The position numbers and the translations under genes were made by a program. The notes beneath the pieces are model-generated. The model saw only the letters and a list, made by a program, of their open reading frames with translations, was not told the origin of the DNA and did no database searches. From positions 1 through 64,000 of the forward strand of contig JAQGMF010000051.1 of the NCBI GenBank assembly GCA_028292505.1: DNA of 64,000 bases, given 5' to 3'. Shown piece by piece: positions 7,764-17,234 of this stretch. Positions within the stretch are counted from its first letter, which is position 1. Every line of letters starts with the position of its first letter. This DNA comes from Rhodocyclales bacterium. Lineage in GTDB: Bacteria > Pseudomonadota > Gammaproteobacteria > Burkholderiales > Rhodocyclaceae.

Positions 7764-9472
7764 TGAACTGTGAGTCGGGCTTTCACGAATGCGGCGATGT
7801 CCGCCACGGCGACCTTCGTGGCCTCGGTATCCCGACGGCCTTGATATTCAAGCACATTTTCCTTGAGACCACGGTCACCGACCACCACCCGGTGCGGTAC
7901 GCCTATCAGTTCCCAGTCCGCGAACATGGCGCCGGGGCGCTCGTCGCGGTCGTCCAGCATTACGTCGATACCGGCTGCCAGTAGTTCGTCATGCAGTTTG
8001 ATTGCGGTGTCGCGCACGGCTTCCGAGCGGCTCCAGCCCATCGGGCAGATCACCACGGTGAAGGGCGCAATCGTGTCCGGCCAGATGATGCCGCGCTCAT
8101 CGAAATTCTGCTCGATCGCGGCGCCCATGATGCGCGTAACACCGACGCCATAGCAGCCCATTTCCATAACTTGTTCCTTGCCGTCCTCGCCGATGAACTT
8201 GCAGCCCATGGCTTCAGAGTACTTGGTGCGTAGCTGGAAAATGTGGCCGACCTCGATACCGCGGCAGATGGCCAACGTGCCTTTGCCGTCGGGAGAGAGA
8301 TCGCCTGCGACGGCATTGCGGATGTCGGCGACTTCCGGTTCGGGAAAGTCGCGACCGATGTTCGCGCCGGTGAAGTGGTAGTCGTTCTCGTTGGCGCCGA
8401 TGACGAAATCGGCCAGCACAGCGGCGGCGCGATCGATGTAGATGCGGCCCTTGAAGCCGATTGGGCCGAGCGAACCGGGCTCGGTACCGAAAGCGTCGCG
8501 AATGGTGGCCGGTGTAGCAAAACGCAGGGGCGAGAACACGCCTGCCAGCTTGCCGGCCTTCACTTCGTTCAATTCATGATCGCCACGCAGGAGAAGCAAA
8601 ACCGGGACTCCTTCATCGCCATCGACTATGACTGATTTGACGGTCTGCATGGCCGAAAGCTTGAGGAAGGTCGCCAGTTCTTCGATCGTCTTGGCGCCCG
8701 GCGTGTGCACCTTGGTCAGCGCCGCTTGCGGGGCAGGACGTGCCGTTGTGGGTGCCACTGCTTCGGCGAGTTCGACATTGGCGGCGTAATCCGAATCGGG
8801 GTTGTAGGCGATGGCGTCTTCGCCCGTCTCGGCGATGACGTGGAATTCGTGCGAGCCGGTGCCGCCGATAGCGCCGGTATCCGCAGCCACCGCACGGAAC
8901 TGCAAACCCAGCCGCGTGAAGATGCGCGAGTAGGTGTCGAACATGTTCTGGTATTCGCGCTTCAGGTCTTCGAAGCTGACATGAAAGGAATATGCATCTT
9001 TCATAGTGAACTCGCGACCGCGCATGATGCCGAAACGCGGCCGACGCTCGTCGCGGAATTTGGTCTGGATCTGGTACAGGTTTTTCGGCAACTGGCGATA
9101 GCTGCGGATTTCCTGACGCACGATGTCGGTGACGACTTCTTCCGACGTGGGCTGCAGGACGAAATCGCGGCCGTGTCTGTCCTTCAGACGCAGCAGTTCG
9201 TCGCCCATCTTGTCGAAGCGGCCGGTCTCGATCCACAGTTCGGCCGGTTGCACGACGGGCATGCTCAGTTCCATGGCACCGGCGCGATTCATCTCGTCGC
9301 GGATGATGCTCTCGATCTTGCGGATCACGCGCAAGCCCATCGGCATGTAGTTGTAGATGCCGGCAGAGAGCTTCTTGATGAGTCCTGCGCGCATCATCAG
9401 CTTGTGGCTGACGATCTCTGCGTCGGAGGGAGCGTCCTTGAGGGTGGAGATGAAAAACTGGCTGGCGCGCAT
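7760..9472 (-). CDS. proS: Prolyl-tRNA synthetase
   Basis: 570 residues, normal for the bacterial-type class II enzyme. Motif 1 and 2 regions include [12 protein letters not shown] at the start, P-T-S-E-E-V-V-T and [18 protein letters not shown] long editing (INS) domain lies between motifs 2 and 3 (about 225-405), and the C-terminal anticodon-binding domain starts near 470. It charges tRNA-Pro and the INS domain hydrolyses mischarged Ala-tRNA-Pro. The frame stays open upstream to 9652, but the ATG at 9472 gives the conserved N-terminus. It is divergent from rppH with a gap of about 205 bases. Confidence 0.97.
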   Translation of the reverse strand: MRASQFFISTLKDAPSDAEIVSHKLMMRAGLIKKLSAGIYNYMPMGLRVIRKIESIIRDEMNRAGAMELSMPVVQPAELWIETGRFDKMGDELLRLKDRHGRDFVLQPTSEEVVTDIVRQEIRSYRQLPKNLYQIQTKFRDERRPRFGIMRGREFTMKDAYSFHVSFEDLKREYQNMFDTYSRIFTRLGLQFRAVAADTGAIGGTGSHEFHVIAETGEDAIAYNPDSDYAANVELAEAVAPTTARPAPQAALTKVHTPGAKTIEELATFLKLSAMQTVKSVIVDGDEGVPVLLLLRGDHELNEVKAGKLAGVFSPLRFATPATIRDAFGTEPGSLGPIGFKGRIYIDRAAAVLADFVIGANENDYHFTGANIGRDFPEPEVADIRNAVAGDLSPDGKGTLAICRGIEVGHIFQLRTKYSEAMGCKFIGEDGKEQVMEMGCYGVGVTRIMGAAIEQNFDERGIIWPDTIAPFTVVICPMGWSRSEAVRDTAIKLHDELLAAGIDVMLDDRDERPGAMFADWELIGVPHRVVVGDRGLKENVLEYQGRRDTEATKVAVADIAAFVKARLTVQ

Positions 9473-9677
9473 GGATATCGGCCGATTCAATCGGCAAGTA
9501 AAAACGGTAACAAGCGATTGTAACGCAAGGGCTGTCCGCGAAATCGCGTGAGCGCAAGCGGTGTGGCCGCTGTCGCTGGATTTAAAAATCCGCGTGCATT
9601 TGTGCCGCATTCCCAGGTTTCCTCGACAGCGGAACTGTGGAACAATCGACAACAGTCAATGTATTAAGGTGTCCATC

Positions 9678-10220
9678 ATGCTCGACAGAGACGGCTATCG
9701 GCCCAATGTCGGCATCGTCATCGCCAACACACGCAACGAGGTCTTTTGGGGCAAGCGCATTCGCGAACACTCCTGGCAGTTTCCGCAAGGTGGCATCAAG
9801 CAGGGTGAGTCGCCCGAACAGGCCATGTTTCGCGAGTTGTTCGAAGAGACCGGATTATGCCCGGAGCATGTTCAGGTGCTCGGCAGGACGCGTGACTGGT
9901 TGCGCTATGACGTGCCGAAAAACTGGATCAAGCGCGAGTGGCGAACCACCTATCGCGGCCAGAAACAGATATGGTTCCTGCTGCGCATGCGCGGTCGCGA
10001 CTGCGATGTGAGCCTGCGCGCCAGCGGCCATCCGGAATTCGATGCCTGGCGCTGGGCGCAGTACTGGGTGCCGCTCGAAAATGTCATCGAGTTCAAGCGC
10101 AGCGTGTATCGCAATGCGCTCAATGAGCTTGGGCAAATCCTGTTTCATGGCGACCTCGCCATGCGTCCGGTGACCTACGTTGAATTCGACAAGGCGTCGG
10201 CGGGGAGCAATGTCAGCTGA
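9678..10220 (+). CDS. rppH: RNA pyrophosphohydrolase (Nudix)
   Basis: 180 residues beginning [17 protein letters not shown], the RppH signature start. The Nudix box runs from [12 protein letters not shown] to [10 protein letters not shown], with all metal-binding glutamates present. RppH removes pyrophosphate from 5'-triphosphorylated mRNAs and so starts RNase E-dependent decay. It is encoded head-to-head with proS, a pairing often seen in betaproteobacteria. A longer in-frame start at 9561 is rejected because the extra residues are not family-like. The stop overlaps the coq7 start region by 11 bases. Confidence 0.95.
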   Translation: MLDRDGYRPNVGIVIANTRNEVFWGKRIREHSWQFPQGGIKQGESPEQAMFRELFEETGLCPEHVQVLGRTRDWLRYDVPKNWIKREWRTTYRGQKQIWFLLRMRGRDCDVSLRASGHPEFDAWRWAQYWVPLENVIEFKRSVYRNALNELGQILFHGDLAMRPVTYVEFDKASAGSNVS

Positions 10221-10851
10221 TCGCGGTGGCGTCGCCGAGCGCGCCATTCTCGAATTCGACAAGATACTGCGCACGCTCGCTGCACCGGCGCAATCGGTGC
10301 GTGCCGTGCCCGGCGATGTGCTGCCCGAATCGGACCTCAGCGACGCGCAGCGACGCGAAGTGGCTGCGCTGATGCGCGTCAATCACGTTGGCGAAATCTG
10401 CGCGCAAGCGCTTTACCAGGGGCAGGCGATCACGTCTCGCGACCCTGGCTTGCGTCATTCGCTGCAACAGGCGGCGCAGGAAGAAACCGAGCATCTGGCC
10501 TGGACCGCGCAGCGCATCGGCGAACTGGGTGGCCGCACGAGTCTGCTCAATCCGCTGTGGTATCTCGGCGCCCTCGGCATGGGCGTAGCCGCGGGACTGG
10601 CGGGTGACAAATGGAATCTGGGCTTCCTCGCCGAGACCGAGCGTCAGGTCGAAGCGCATCTGGCCAGTCATCTCGATCGGGTACCGGCGCAAGATCTGCG
10701 TTCGCGCGCGGTTCTCGATCAGATGAAGGCCGACGAAATGGCACACGCCACGACTGCGGTGAGTCTTGGCGCTGCCGACTTGCCGGCACCTGTCAGGACG
10801 GCGATGAAATTGGCGTCGAAGGTCATGACGACAGTGGCATATCGCATCTAA
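10210..10851 (+). CDS. coq7: Demethoxyubiquinone hydroxylase Coq7 (di-iron monooxygenase)
   Basis: 213 residues. Di-iron ligands are visible as [20 protein letters not shown] (ExxH) and the late D-E-M-A-H-A (ExxH). A hydrophobic membrane-surface segment ([16 protein letters not shown]) lies between. Coq7 hydroxylates demethoxyubiquinone in the penultimate ring-modification step of ubiquinone synthesis, implying an aerobic respiratory host. The ATG at 10210 is inside the end of rppH (11-base overlap, different frame), suggesting translational coupling; GGGGAG precedes it closely. An in-frame TTG at 10180 is a less likely start. Confidence 0.93.
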   Translation: MSADRGGVAERAILEFDKILRTLAAPAQSVRAVPGDVLPESDLSDAQRREVAALMRVNHVGEICAQALYQGQAITSRDPGLRHSLQQAAQEETEHLAWTAQRIGELGGRTSLLNPLWYLGALGMGVAAGLAGDKWNLGFLAETERQVEAHLASHLDRVPAQDLRSRAVLDQMKADEMAHATTAVSLGAADLPAPVRTAMKLASKVMTTVAYRI

Positions 10852-10867
10852 TCGAGCCGGCTCGAAA

Positions 10868-11125
10868 ATGCGCGCTAGCAAAAGCAGTCCTTACTGGCGC
10901 AGTACGCGGCGTATGACGACGGCGTTGCTGTTGGTCTGGTTCTGTGTGACCTTGTTGACCTGCCTCTTCGCGCCCGAGCTGAATGCCTTCAGCTTCCTGG
11001 GCTTTCCTGTCGGCTTCTATTTCGCCGCCCAGGGTTCCCTGATTGTCTTTCTCGCCATCGTCGGTTTCTATGCCTGGTACATGAACCGGCTGGATCGACG
11101 TGCCGCTGAATCCGTTCAGCGGTAG
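10868..11125 (+). CDS. DUF4212 small subunit of a putative sodium:solute symporter (orphan)
   Basis: 85 residues. The protein has a basic start with Y-W-R-S-T-R-R-M, two membrane segments (about 18-36 and 45-68), the family hallmark L-N-A-F-S-F-L-G-F-P-V-G-F-Y-F-A-A-Q-G and the ending W-Y-M-N-R-L-D-R. Members normally sit immediately upstream of a large SSS-family (ActP-like) sodium:solute symporter gene and are thought to be its accessory subunit. Here no such gene follows: the next gene is on the opposite strand and overlaps the last ten bases. It lies 16 bases after coq7 and may be co-transcribed with it. Family assignment is good; function without its partner is unknown. Confidence 0.8.
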   Translation: MRASKSSPYWRSTRRMTTALLLVWFCVTLLTCLFAPELNAFSFLGFPVGFYFAAQGSLIVFLAIVGFYAWYMNRLDRRAAESVQR

Positions 11126-12603
11126 CCCTTGAAGCCTTCCAGCAAGATCACATCCACCTCGCGACGCAGCTTCGGTCCCTCAATGACAGTGACATGGGCA
11201 AGCGTCTGGTGCGCGCTGAAACGATCGATAATCGCGGGAGCGGTGATCATCGCATCGGTTTGCATGATCAGGATCGCCGAGCTGCCAAGGTCTTTGTCGG
11301 TAAGCGGCACGGTCAGTTGATAGTGATCGTGCGGCGCAGCCTGTGGCTTCCAGGCGGCATGCTGCAAATGCATGTCGCGCAGTTCGTAGAGCAGGTGTGC
11401 CATCAGCGTGCGGTTGTCGGTCAACAGCATGGCGTCGGGGTGCGCGGCGAGAATCGGCTGCAGCTGTCTGGCCAGCACATCCCAGCCTCGGGCGCGTTTG
11501 AGAATGTCCAGTTGCGTCGGCATGGGCTTGCCCCCGATTCGGTAAATATCCTTGGCGTGGTAAGTCGCGAGCATGATGATGGCATTCACCGCAAGTGCCA
11601 GCAGCCACCAGCGTAGTTTAAGGCGACTGAGAAAAACCACTGCCAGCAGCGTGGCAGTGATGAAAGCCGGTGCCGCCCAGTTGCCGTTGGCTTCCGAGCG
11701 CGTCGCCTGCGCCAGGACGATGACGAACATGGGTACGCTGAAACACAGCAGTAATTGCATGCGTGCGTCGCGGCGCTGCCGCCATGCCAGTACCAAACCT
11801 GCAATGAAGGCCAGCCCTAGGATCGGGCCCAGCGACAGGAGCTGGGCAAGCGCGAATTCGCCAGGATTGCCATGCTTGTCGTTGAGGCCTTCGACATGGG
11901 TGATGTCGGCGGTGTGACGCAGGGTCGGGAAATCGTGCGACCAGTTCCACAACACGTTAGGCAGTATGAGGACACCCGCCAGCGCGATGGCGATCCACAG
12001 TCGCGGATTGCGCAGCTGTTCGCGGCGCTGTGGCGCAAGCAACAGGTAGAGCAGGGCCGAAGCGCCGAAGGCCAGCATGGTGTACTTCGACATGACGCCC
12101 AGACCCAGGGCCGCGCCGAGCAATAGCCAGTCGCGCCAATAGTCGTGCGTCATGGCACGTACCAGCGCGAGGATGGCCAGCGTCCAGAAGAACAGCAACG
12201 GCGCATCGGTCGAGATGAAGAGTCCCAGCCCGGAGACAAAGGGCAGCAGCGAAAAGGCCACGGCGCAGCGCATGCCGATACGTGTGTCGAAGAGTTCGCG
12301 ACCGAGCGCGAACAGCAGCCATGCCGTGGCGGGATAGAGCAGGATGGCGGGCAGTTTCACGGCCAGCATGCCATCACCGAACAGCGTCGTGGACGCTGCG
12401 ATCAACCAGGCGATGACTGGCGGCTTGGAGAAGTAGCCCCAGTCGGGATGTTGCGCCCAGGTCCAATACTGCGCCTCGTCGACGTAGAGCGTGATGCCCA
12501 GGCGCGGCAGAATCCACATGCGGTAAAGCGTGAGGATGGCAAGCCATGCCAATAGCATGCCGATACGCGGCGTTGGGTGTGGGGTGGTGGTGACGGGCTT
12601 CAT
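11116..12603 (-). CDS. ArnT-like (PMT family) membrane glycosyltransferase, last gene of the operon
   Basis: 495 residues with about 11-12 hydrophobic segments in the first 370 residues and a soluble C-terminal part. The first periplasmic loop carries Y-V-D-E-A-Q-Y-W and G-Y-F-S-K-P-P-V-I-A-W-L, the acidic and K-P-P motifs of the PMT/ArnT superfamily, where the aspartate-glutamate pair is catalytic. These enzymes move a sugar from a polyprenyl-phosphate donor to a lipid or protein acceptor on the periplasmic side. The start overlaps the upstream ArnT-like gene by four bases (ATGA). The acceptor and sugar cannot be read from sequence. Confidence 0.85.
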   Translation of the reverse strand: MKPVTTTPHPTPRIGMLLAWLAILTLYRMWILPRLGITLYVDEAQYWTWAQHPDWGYFSKPPVIAWLIAASTTLFGDGMLAVKLPAILLYPATAWLLFALGRELFDTRIGMRCAVAFSLLPFVSGLGLFISTDAPLLFFWTLAILALVRAMTHDYWRDWLLLGAALGLGVMSKYTMLAFGASALLYLLLAPQRREQLRNPRLWIAIALAGVLILPNVLWNWSHDFPTLRHTADITHVEGLNDKHGNPGEFALAQLLSLGPILGLAFIAGLVLAWRQRRDARMQLLLCFSVPMFVIVLAQATRSEANGNWAAPAFITATLLAVVFLSRLKLRWWLLALAVNAIIMLATYHAKDIYRIGGKPMPTQLDILKRARGWDVLARQLQPILAAHPDAMLLTDNRTLMAHLLYELRDMHLQHAAWKPQAAPHDHYQLTVPLTDKDLGSSAILIMQTDAMITAPAIIDRFSAHQTLAHVTVIEGPKLRREVDVILLEGFKGYR

Positions 12604-14183
12604 GGTTGTACGGCCTTGATGCGAACCAGCAGCACGCCGCCTTCGCGTTGCAGGATGTCGACCTTGGCATCAGGCGGCAGGCGGTCGGCACGCGTCAGCG
12701 CGATCTGTCCGGGTTGTGCTTGCTCGGACGGCGTGACGGCCCGCCGGTAAACGCTGAAGCTCGGCGCATGGAAATTCCACAAGACGGCTGGCTCCTTGAA
12801 AGCACGCGCGGCAAGTCCGGCGCGCATGATTGGTCCTTGCAGCAGTTCGCCCACCAGCGGGGCGACCGCCGTCGTGATCGATATCAGCGCCATGACTGCC
12901 ACAACGGAAACACGCCGCCACGCATCGCTATGCAAAACGAATATAGCCATGATGGCTACCACCAACGTGACACTGGTGATGCCGTGATAGCCGTCCAGCT
13001 TGACCTCAGCAATACGGCTGAGCTGCAGGATGTAGAACGGATCCTTGATCCAGCCTTTGGCGAGCGCATCGCCCAGCAGCGAGGGCAGCGTCAATGCCAG
13101 GCACAGGATAACAATCGCCGGCAAGGCGCCGATGCGTGCATTGCGCACGACATCGCGGTGTAGCGCGATCAGCACGAACAGGGGTGTGCAGCCATAGAGC
13201 CCGTAGTGCGGCAGCTTGGTGCCCGACAGCGAAAAGAAGACGATGACGAAAATCGCCCAGATCCACAGGAAGCGACGCACAGGATGGGTCGTGTCCTGCA
13301 GGTCGCGCTTGAGTTTGAACAGCGAAGCCGCCAGCCAGGTCAGCCAGGGCAGGAGCAGCAGCGGCACGATCAGCAGATAATAAAATATGCTGCCGGAATG
13401 CCCTTCGAGCGAGCCCGAGAAGCGCTCCACATTGTGCTTGAGCAGGAACCCATCGATGAAGGCCTGCCCGTGAATGCTCAGTTCCGCCGCGTACCAGGGA
13501 ACGGTGACGACGAGCAGGACGAGCCAGCCCAGCGGATCGAAGACGCTACGCGTCCAGTCGCGCAGACGATGGCAGCTGGCGCAGTAGATCAGCGTGGTTG
13601 CAGCGGGAATCAACAGCGCGACGGGTCCCTTGGTGAGCATGCCGAGGCCGATCCACAGATAGCTGCGCAGCAAGGGTGCGCGCTTGCCCGATTCCAGGTG
13701 GCGCCAGCTGTCGAATAGACTCAATGCGATCAGCATATTGAGCAAGGCGTCCGCTGTCGCCGCACGGCCGATGAGGATCACGCCGAGACTGGTGACGGCC
13801 ACCGTGGTGCCGAAGATTGCTGCGTGGCGGCCGTCGGATGTGCCGTTCTTGCGTTCCTGTTCGCCGGCAAACATGCCGACCGCCCAGCACCAGGCTGCCG
13901 CCGCTAATGCCGACGGCATGCGAAAAGCCCATTCGTTCGGCCCGAACAGCCAGACGAAAAACGCCTGGCACCAGTAGATCAGGATGGGCTTGTCGAAACG
14001 CGGCGCACCATTGAGCCAGGTCGATACAAAGTCGTGGCGCTCGAACATCTCGCGCGTGGCTTCGGAGAAAGCGCCTTCGTCGACGTCGAACAGCGGCACG
14101 CTGCCAAGCCGGAAGAGAAATGCTGCCAGCGGCAACAGGAACAGTAGCCACTGCAGGCGTCGATCGAGAACGGACTGCTGCAT
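12600..14183 (-). CDS. ArnT-like (PMT family) membrane glycosyltransferase, second paralogue
   Basis: 527 residues with an ArnT-type architecture. The first loop has F-D-V-D-E-G-A-F-S-E-A-T-R-E-M and R-F-D-K-P-I-L-I-Y-W. Multiple membrane segments run to about residue 430, followed by a roughly 100-residue periplasmic domain. The D-E pair and the D-K-P motif are those used by ArnT to bind undecaprenyl-phosphate-sugar. The ATG at 14183 is used because it forms a TGATG overlap with the preceding gene; a GTG at 14201 in the same frame is possible. Two non-identical PMT proteins in a row suggest two different acceptors or sugars. Confidence 0.88.
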   Translation of the reverse strand: MQQSVLDRRLQWLLFLLPLAAFLFRLGSVPLFDVDEGAFSEATREMFERHDFVSTWLNGAPRFDKPILIYWCQAFFVWLFGPNEWAFRMPSALAAAAWCWAVGMFAGEQERKNGTSDGRHAAIFGTTVAVTSLGVILIGRAATADALLNMLIALSLFDSWRHLESGKRAPLLRSYLWIGLGMLTKGPVALLIPAATTLIYCASCHRLRDWTRSVFDPLGWLVLLVVTVPWYAAELSIHGQAFIDGFLLKHNVERFSGSLEGHSGSIFYYLLIVPLLLLPWLTWLAASLFKLKRDLQDTTHPVRRFLWIWAIFVIVFFSLSGTKLPHYGLYGCTPLFVLIALHRDVVRNARIGALPAIVILCLALTLPSLLGDALAKGWIKDPFYILQLSRIAEVKLDGYHGITSVTLVVAIMAIFVLHSDAWRRVSVVAVMALISITTAVAPLVGELLQGPIMRAGLAARAFKEPAVLWNFHAPSFSVYRRAVTPSEQAQPGQIALTRADRLPPDAKVDILQREGGVLLVRIKAVQP

Positions 14184-15244
14184 CAATCGGCCTTGCGCCA
14201 CGCCTCGTCTTTGCCGAACTGGTCCGGGTCACGGAGTTGATACTGACGCGCCGAGCCGGATTCGAAATAGATACGCGCCAGGGTTTCCGCAAGCACGCCG
14301 GTCAGCACGAACTGCACGCCCATGATGACGGCGAAGAAGCCAGCCATCAGCAGCGGACGCGTGCCGATGTTCTCGCCCAATACGAATTTGTCGACAGCCA
14401 GCCACGCCAGGATCAGCGAACCGATACTGCCGAGCGACAAACCGACACCGCCAAAAAAATGCCCTGGCCGCGTGCGAAAGCGCATGAAGAAATAGACCGA
14501 GATCAGATCGAGCACGACGCGGAAGGTGCGCGAGATGCCGTACTTGGATTCGCCAAATTGACGCGCGTGGTGCTCGACCACTTCTTCGGCGATGCGCCGT
14601 GGCGTCGTTACCGTCGCCAGCCAAGCGGGGATGAAGCGATGCATCTCGCCATAGAGGCGCACGTTCTTTATGACATTGGCACGGAAGGCTTTGAGGCTGC
14701 AACCGTAGTCGTTGAGCTTCACGCCAGTGATGCGCGCAATCAGCCGATTGGCGATGCGCGATGGAATCTTGCGCAGCCACAATCCGTCCTGGCGATTCTT
14801 GCGCCAGCCCGCAACGAGATCGAGATTCTCGCGCAGCAGGCGCGCCACCATGCGCGGGATGTCGACCGGATCATTCTGCAGATCGCCGTCCAGGGTCACG
14901 ATCACATCGCCGCGCGCGGCGTCGATGCCGGCCTGCATCGCCGCTGTCTGCTTGTAGTTGCGCATCAGCTCGACGACGCGCACGTGGGGGCCGTACTCGG
15001 CGGCGGAGCGGCGCAATTCATTGACGGTATTGTCAGAACTGCCATCATCGACGATGACCAGTTCCCAGGGCCACGGATAGGTGGACAGACCTTCGTGCAC
15101 GCGGGCCACCATCGGCGCCACGCTTTCCGCCTCGTTGTACATCGGCACCACCACCGACAGACGATGGACCGGCAAGGTTTCGAGTGCCAACTCGATATTG
15201 GAGGGCGGCGGTGGCAGAGGGGAAGCAATCAGCGGATCGGTCAT
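14183..15244 (-). CDS. GtrB/DPM1-like polyprenyl-phosphate glycosyltransferase (GT2)
   Basis: 353 residues. The N-terminal GT2 catalytic domain (about 28-250) has V-V-V-P-M-Y-N-E-A-E-S, V-I-V-D-D-G-S-S-D-N-T and T-L-D-G-D-L-Q-N-D-P. Two C-terminal membrane helices follow (about 265-330). This is the layout of GtrB/ArnC/DPM1 enzymes, which attach a sugar to undecaprenyl phosphate on the cytoplasmic face. In this operon it would make the donor used by the two ArnT-like enzymes downstream. It starts 13 bases after the flippase-like gene. Confidence 0.92.
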   Translation of the reverse strand: MTDPLIASPLPPPPSNIELALETLPVHRLSVVVPMYNEAESVAPMVARVHEGLSTYPWPWELVIVDDGSSDNTVNELRRSAAEYGPHVRVVELMRNYKQTAAMQAGIDAARGDVIVTLDGDLQNDPVDIPRMVARLLRENLDLVAGWRKNRQDGLWLRKIPSRIANRLIARITGVKLNDYGCSLKAFRANVIKNVRLYGEMHRFIPAWLATVTTPRRIAEEVVEHHARQFGESKYGISRTFRVVLDLISVYFFMRFRTRPGHFFGGVGLSLGSIGSLILAWLAVDKFVLGENIGTRPLLMAGFFAVIMGVQFVLTGVLAETLARIYFESGSARQYQLRDPDQFGKDEAWRKAD

Positions 15245-15257
15245 GGCCTTGGGTCAG

Positions 15258-16172
15258 TCAATGGTCAGTCAATGTTTTGTGGGCGTCGGGCAGCAATACC
15301 GCAGCGACGGCACCGGCGCAAAGTGCGCAGGCGATCACGAAAAGGTGGAGTACCAAGGCGGCTTGCACGCCGTCGGCCAACATTATGCCGTGAGCACGCA
15401 GCAGCGCGGCACCGCCAAATTCCGAAGTGCCGAAGCCGGCTACGCCCTGGATAGGTTGCACGGCCGCTAGTTCCAGTCCCATCGCACCTGCCAGCCCGGT
15501 CTGCAGCGAAACGCCGAGCAGCATTGCCAGCATCCATGCTTGCGCCGTGAGCTTTACCGACCAGTTGGCAAAAGTCCAGCCCCAGGCTCGTCGGGAACCT
15601 CGTGTCGATTCGGCAAGTGCCGCACGCAGCTTGATCGACACGCGTGCAAAGCGTCCGTGATCGGGCAGGGCTTCAGGATGATTTCTCGCCCACCTGGGGA
15701 TCGCCCAGGCGGCCAGCACGACGGCGGCGATCCACACGAAGCGCGCTGCCAGCGGCAACTGTGGCCAGACAAAAGCGGCCAGCGCCAGTACCACGAAAGC
15801 ATCCTGCAAGCGCAGCCACAACAAGGCAGCGACAGCGCGCATGGTGGGCACACCGAACCAGCGCGACAGCAAAATCGGAAAGGCCGCCTCGCCGCCACGG
15901 AAAGGCACGACGTTGACCATCGCGTTGTGCAGCAGGGTGAGTCGCAGGATGCCCACATAGCTGACATCGGTATCGACGCGGAATTCGTCGAAGACTCGGG
16001 CAGCGCGCAGCAGATAGGTCAAGGCGAAGGCGCCGATGAGTCCTGCCAATTGCCAGGCATGCACGCGCGAGACCAGGAGGGCGAGATTCGCTGCACGCGC
16101 GCTGTGGAAGAACCACACAATGAGGGCAGCGCTGCACAGCAGGGCGACAGTACGCTTGAGTGGGGCGTTCAT
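15258..16172 (-). CDS. YbhN/AglD-type membrane protein (lysylphosphatidylglycerol synthase TM region family)
   Basis: 304 residues with about seven or eight membrane segments. Family motifs include Y-L-L-R-A-A-R, N-V-V-P-F-R-G-G-E-A-A-F-P and the late G-V-A-G-F-G-T-S-E-F-G. This is the membrane half of the MprF-like family without the aminoacyl transferase domain. Such stand-alone proteins accompany polyprenyl-glycosylation genes and are suspected to move or organise lipid-linked intermediates, but the biochemical role is not settled. It is the promoter-proximal gene of a tightly packed operon with a GtrB-type and two ArnT-like enzymes. The 235-base upstream gap to the GGDEF gene should hold divergent promoters. 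Confidence 0.82.
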   Translation of the reverse strand: MNAPLKRTVALLCSAALIVWFFHSARAANLALLVSRVHAWQLAGLIGAFALTYLLRAARVFDEFRVDTDVSYVGILRLTLLHNAMVNVVPFRGGEAAFPILLSRWFGVPTMRAVAALLWLRLQDAFVVLALAAFVWPQLPLAARFVWIAAVVLAAWAIPRWARNHPEALPDHGRFARVSIKLRAALAESTRGSRRAWGWTFANWSVKLTAQAWMLAMLLGVSLQTGLAGAMGLELAAVQPIQGVAGFGTSEFGGAALLRAHGIMLADGVQAALVLHLFVIACALCAGAVAAVLLPDAHKTLTDH

Positions 16173-16407
16173 GAAACGGTCATCGAGGGCTGAGGGCGCA
16201 CTGCGGCAAAGCCGCGCAGTTTAGCATTGGCGGGGCGCGCAAGCCGATGTTTGCAGGCGGCAAGTGCATCTCGGGATCACTGAGTCGTGCTTGGAGGTGG
16301 CCTTGATGGCGTCTTGTGTTCGATAGGCGACAGACGCCCGTCGCGCGGCTTTATATAGTGAGACAAACATGGTCAGCCCGACGTCGATCTCACCAAAGGA
16401 GGGCGCA

Positions 16408-17154
16408 ATGGCAATGCAGATGGGGCAACAACTCCGCAATCCGTCCGCCGCAGAAAATGCATATGGCATGACACGGGAAACTGAAAACCGCAACACGCAA
16501 GATAGCGGCAAGTTTGACAAGGCACTTCTGTTGGAGCAGGCATTGCGCCGTCTCGAACAGCAGGACCGTGTGCTGACCTTCTTCGAACAAAAGTGGCTGG
16601 CGGCACAGAATGATGTTCAATTGCTCATGGATAGTCAGGCGCGCACCAAGGACCGTCTCGCGCGCCTGACCGAACGTGCCCGGCACCTCTACCGCACGGC
16701 GATTCACGATGAACTGACGGGATTGGCGAACCGGCGTCTGCTGGTTAACCGGCTGGGTCATGCCATCGCCCAGGCGGATCGCAACAACAAAAAGATCGGC
16801 GTCATATTTCTCGATCTGCACGATTTCAAGCGCATCAACGAACAACATGGACGCGATGTTGGCGACCAGGTTCTGCAGCAGTTCGCCCGCCGGTTGGAGA
16901 GTTGCGTGCGCGGCGGCGACACCGTCGGCCGCTACGGTGCGGATGAATTCATCATTCTTCTGCCGGAAGTGTTGCGGCCACGTAATGTCGAAACCGTGCT
17001 CGAAAAGATACGCGCAAAGCTTGCCAAGCCCTTTCTCGTCGACAGTCGTGTCATACATCTCGTGGCGGATTTCGGCACGGCGGTGTATCCCAACGATGCG
17101 CGTCTGCCGCACGACCTGATCAAGCGGGCGGATGCGGCGATCAAGCATGGCTGA
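16408..17154 (+). CDS. GGDEF-domain protein with degenerate active-site motif (GADEF)
   Basis: 248 residues. Residues 40-110 form a Gln/Arg-rich probable coiled coil; 112-248 are a GGDEF domain opening [10 protein letters not shown]. The signature reads R-Y-G-A-D-E-F (second glycine replaced by alanine), and other positions also drift: D-L-H-D-F-K for D-x-D-x-F-K, and N-E-Q-H-G-R for N-D-x-x-G-H. Active diguanylate cyclases make c-di-GMP; these changes argue for weak or no activity and a possible GTP-sensing or scaffold role. The ATG at 16408 is chosen because AAGGAGGG lies five bases upstream. No sensory domain or membrane segment is present. Confidence 0.85.
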   Translation: MAMQMGQQLRNPSAAENAYGMTRETENRNTQDSGKFDKALLLEQALRRLEQQDRVLTFFEQKWLAAQNDVQLLMDSQARTKDRLARLTERARHLYRTAIHDELTGLANRRLLVNRLGHAIAQADRNNKKIGVIFLDLHDFKRINEQHGRDVGDQVLQQFARRLESCVRGGDTVGRYGADEFIILLPEVLRPRNVETVLEKIRAKLAKPFLVDSRVIHLVADFGTAVYPNDARLPHDLIKRADAAIKHG

Positions 17155-17234
17155 CGGCCGTTGGCGATAAGTCTAGTGCGATAAGTTCGGGGCGTGCCCC
17201 CATAGTCGGCCGTAGCTGTCAAAATAGCGGCCGT

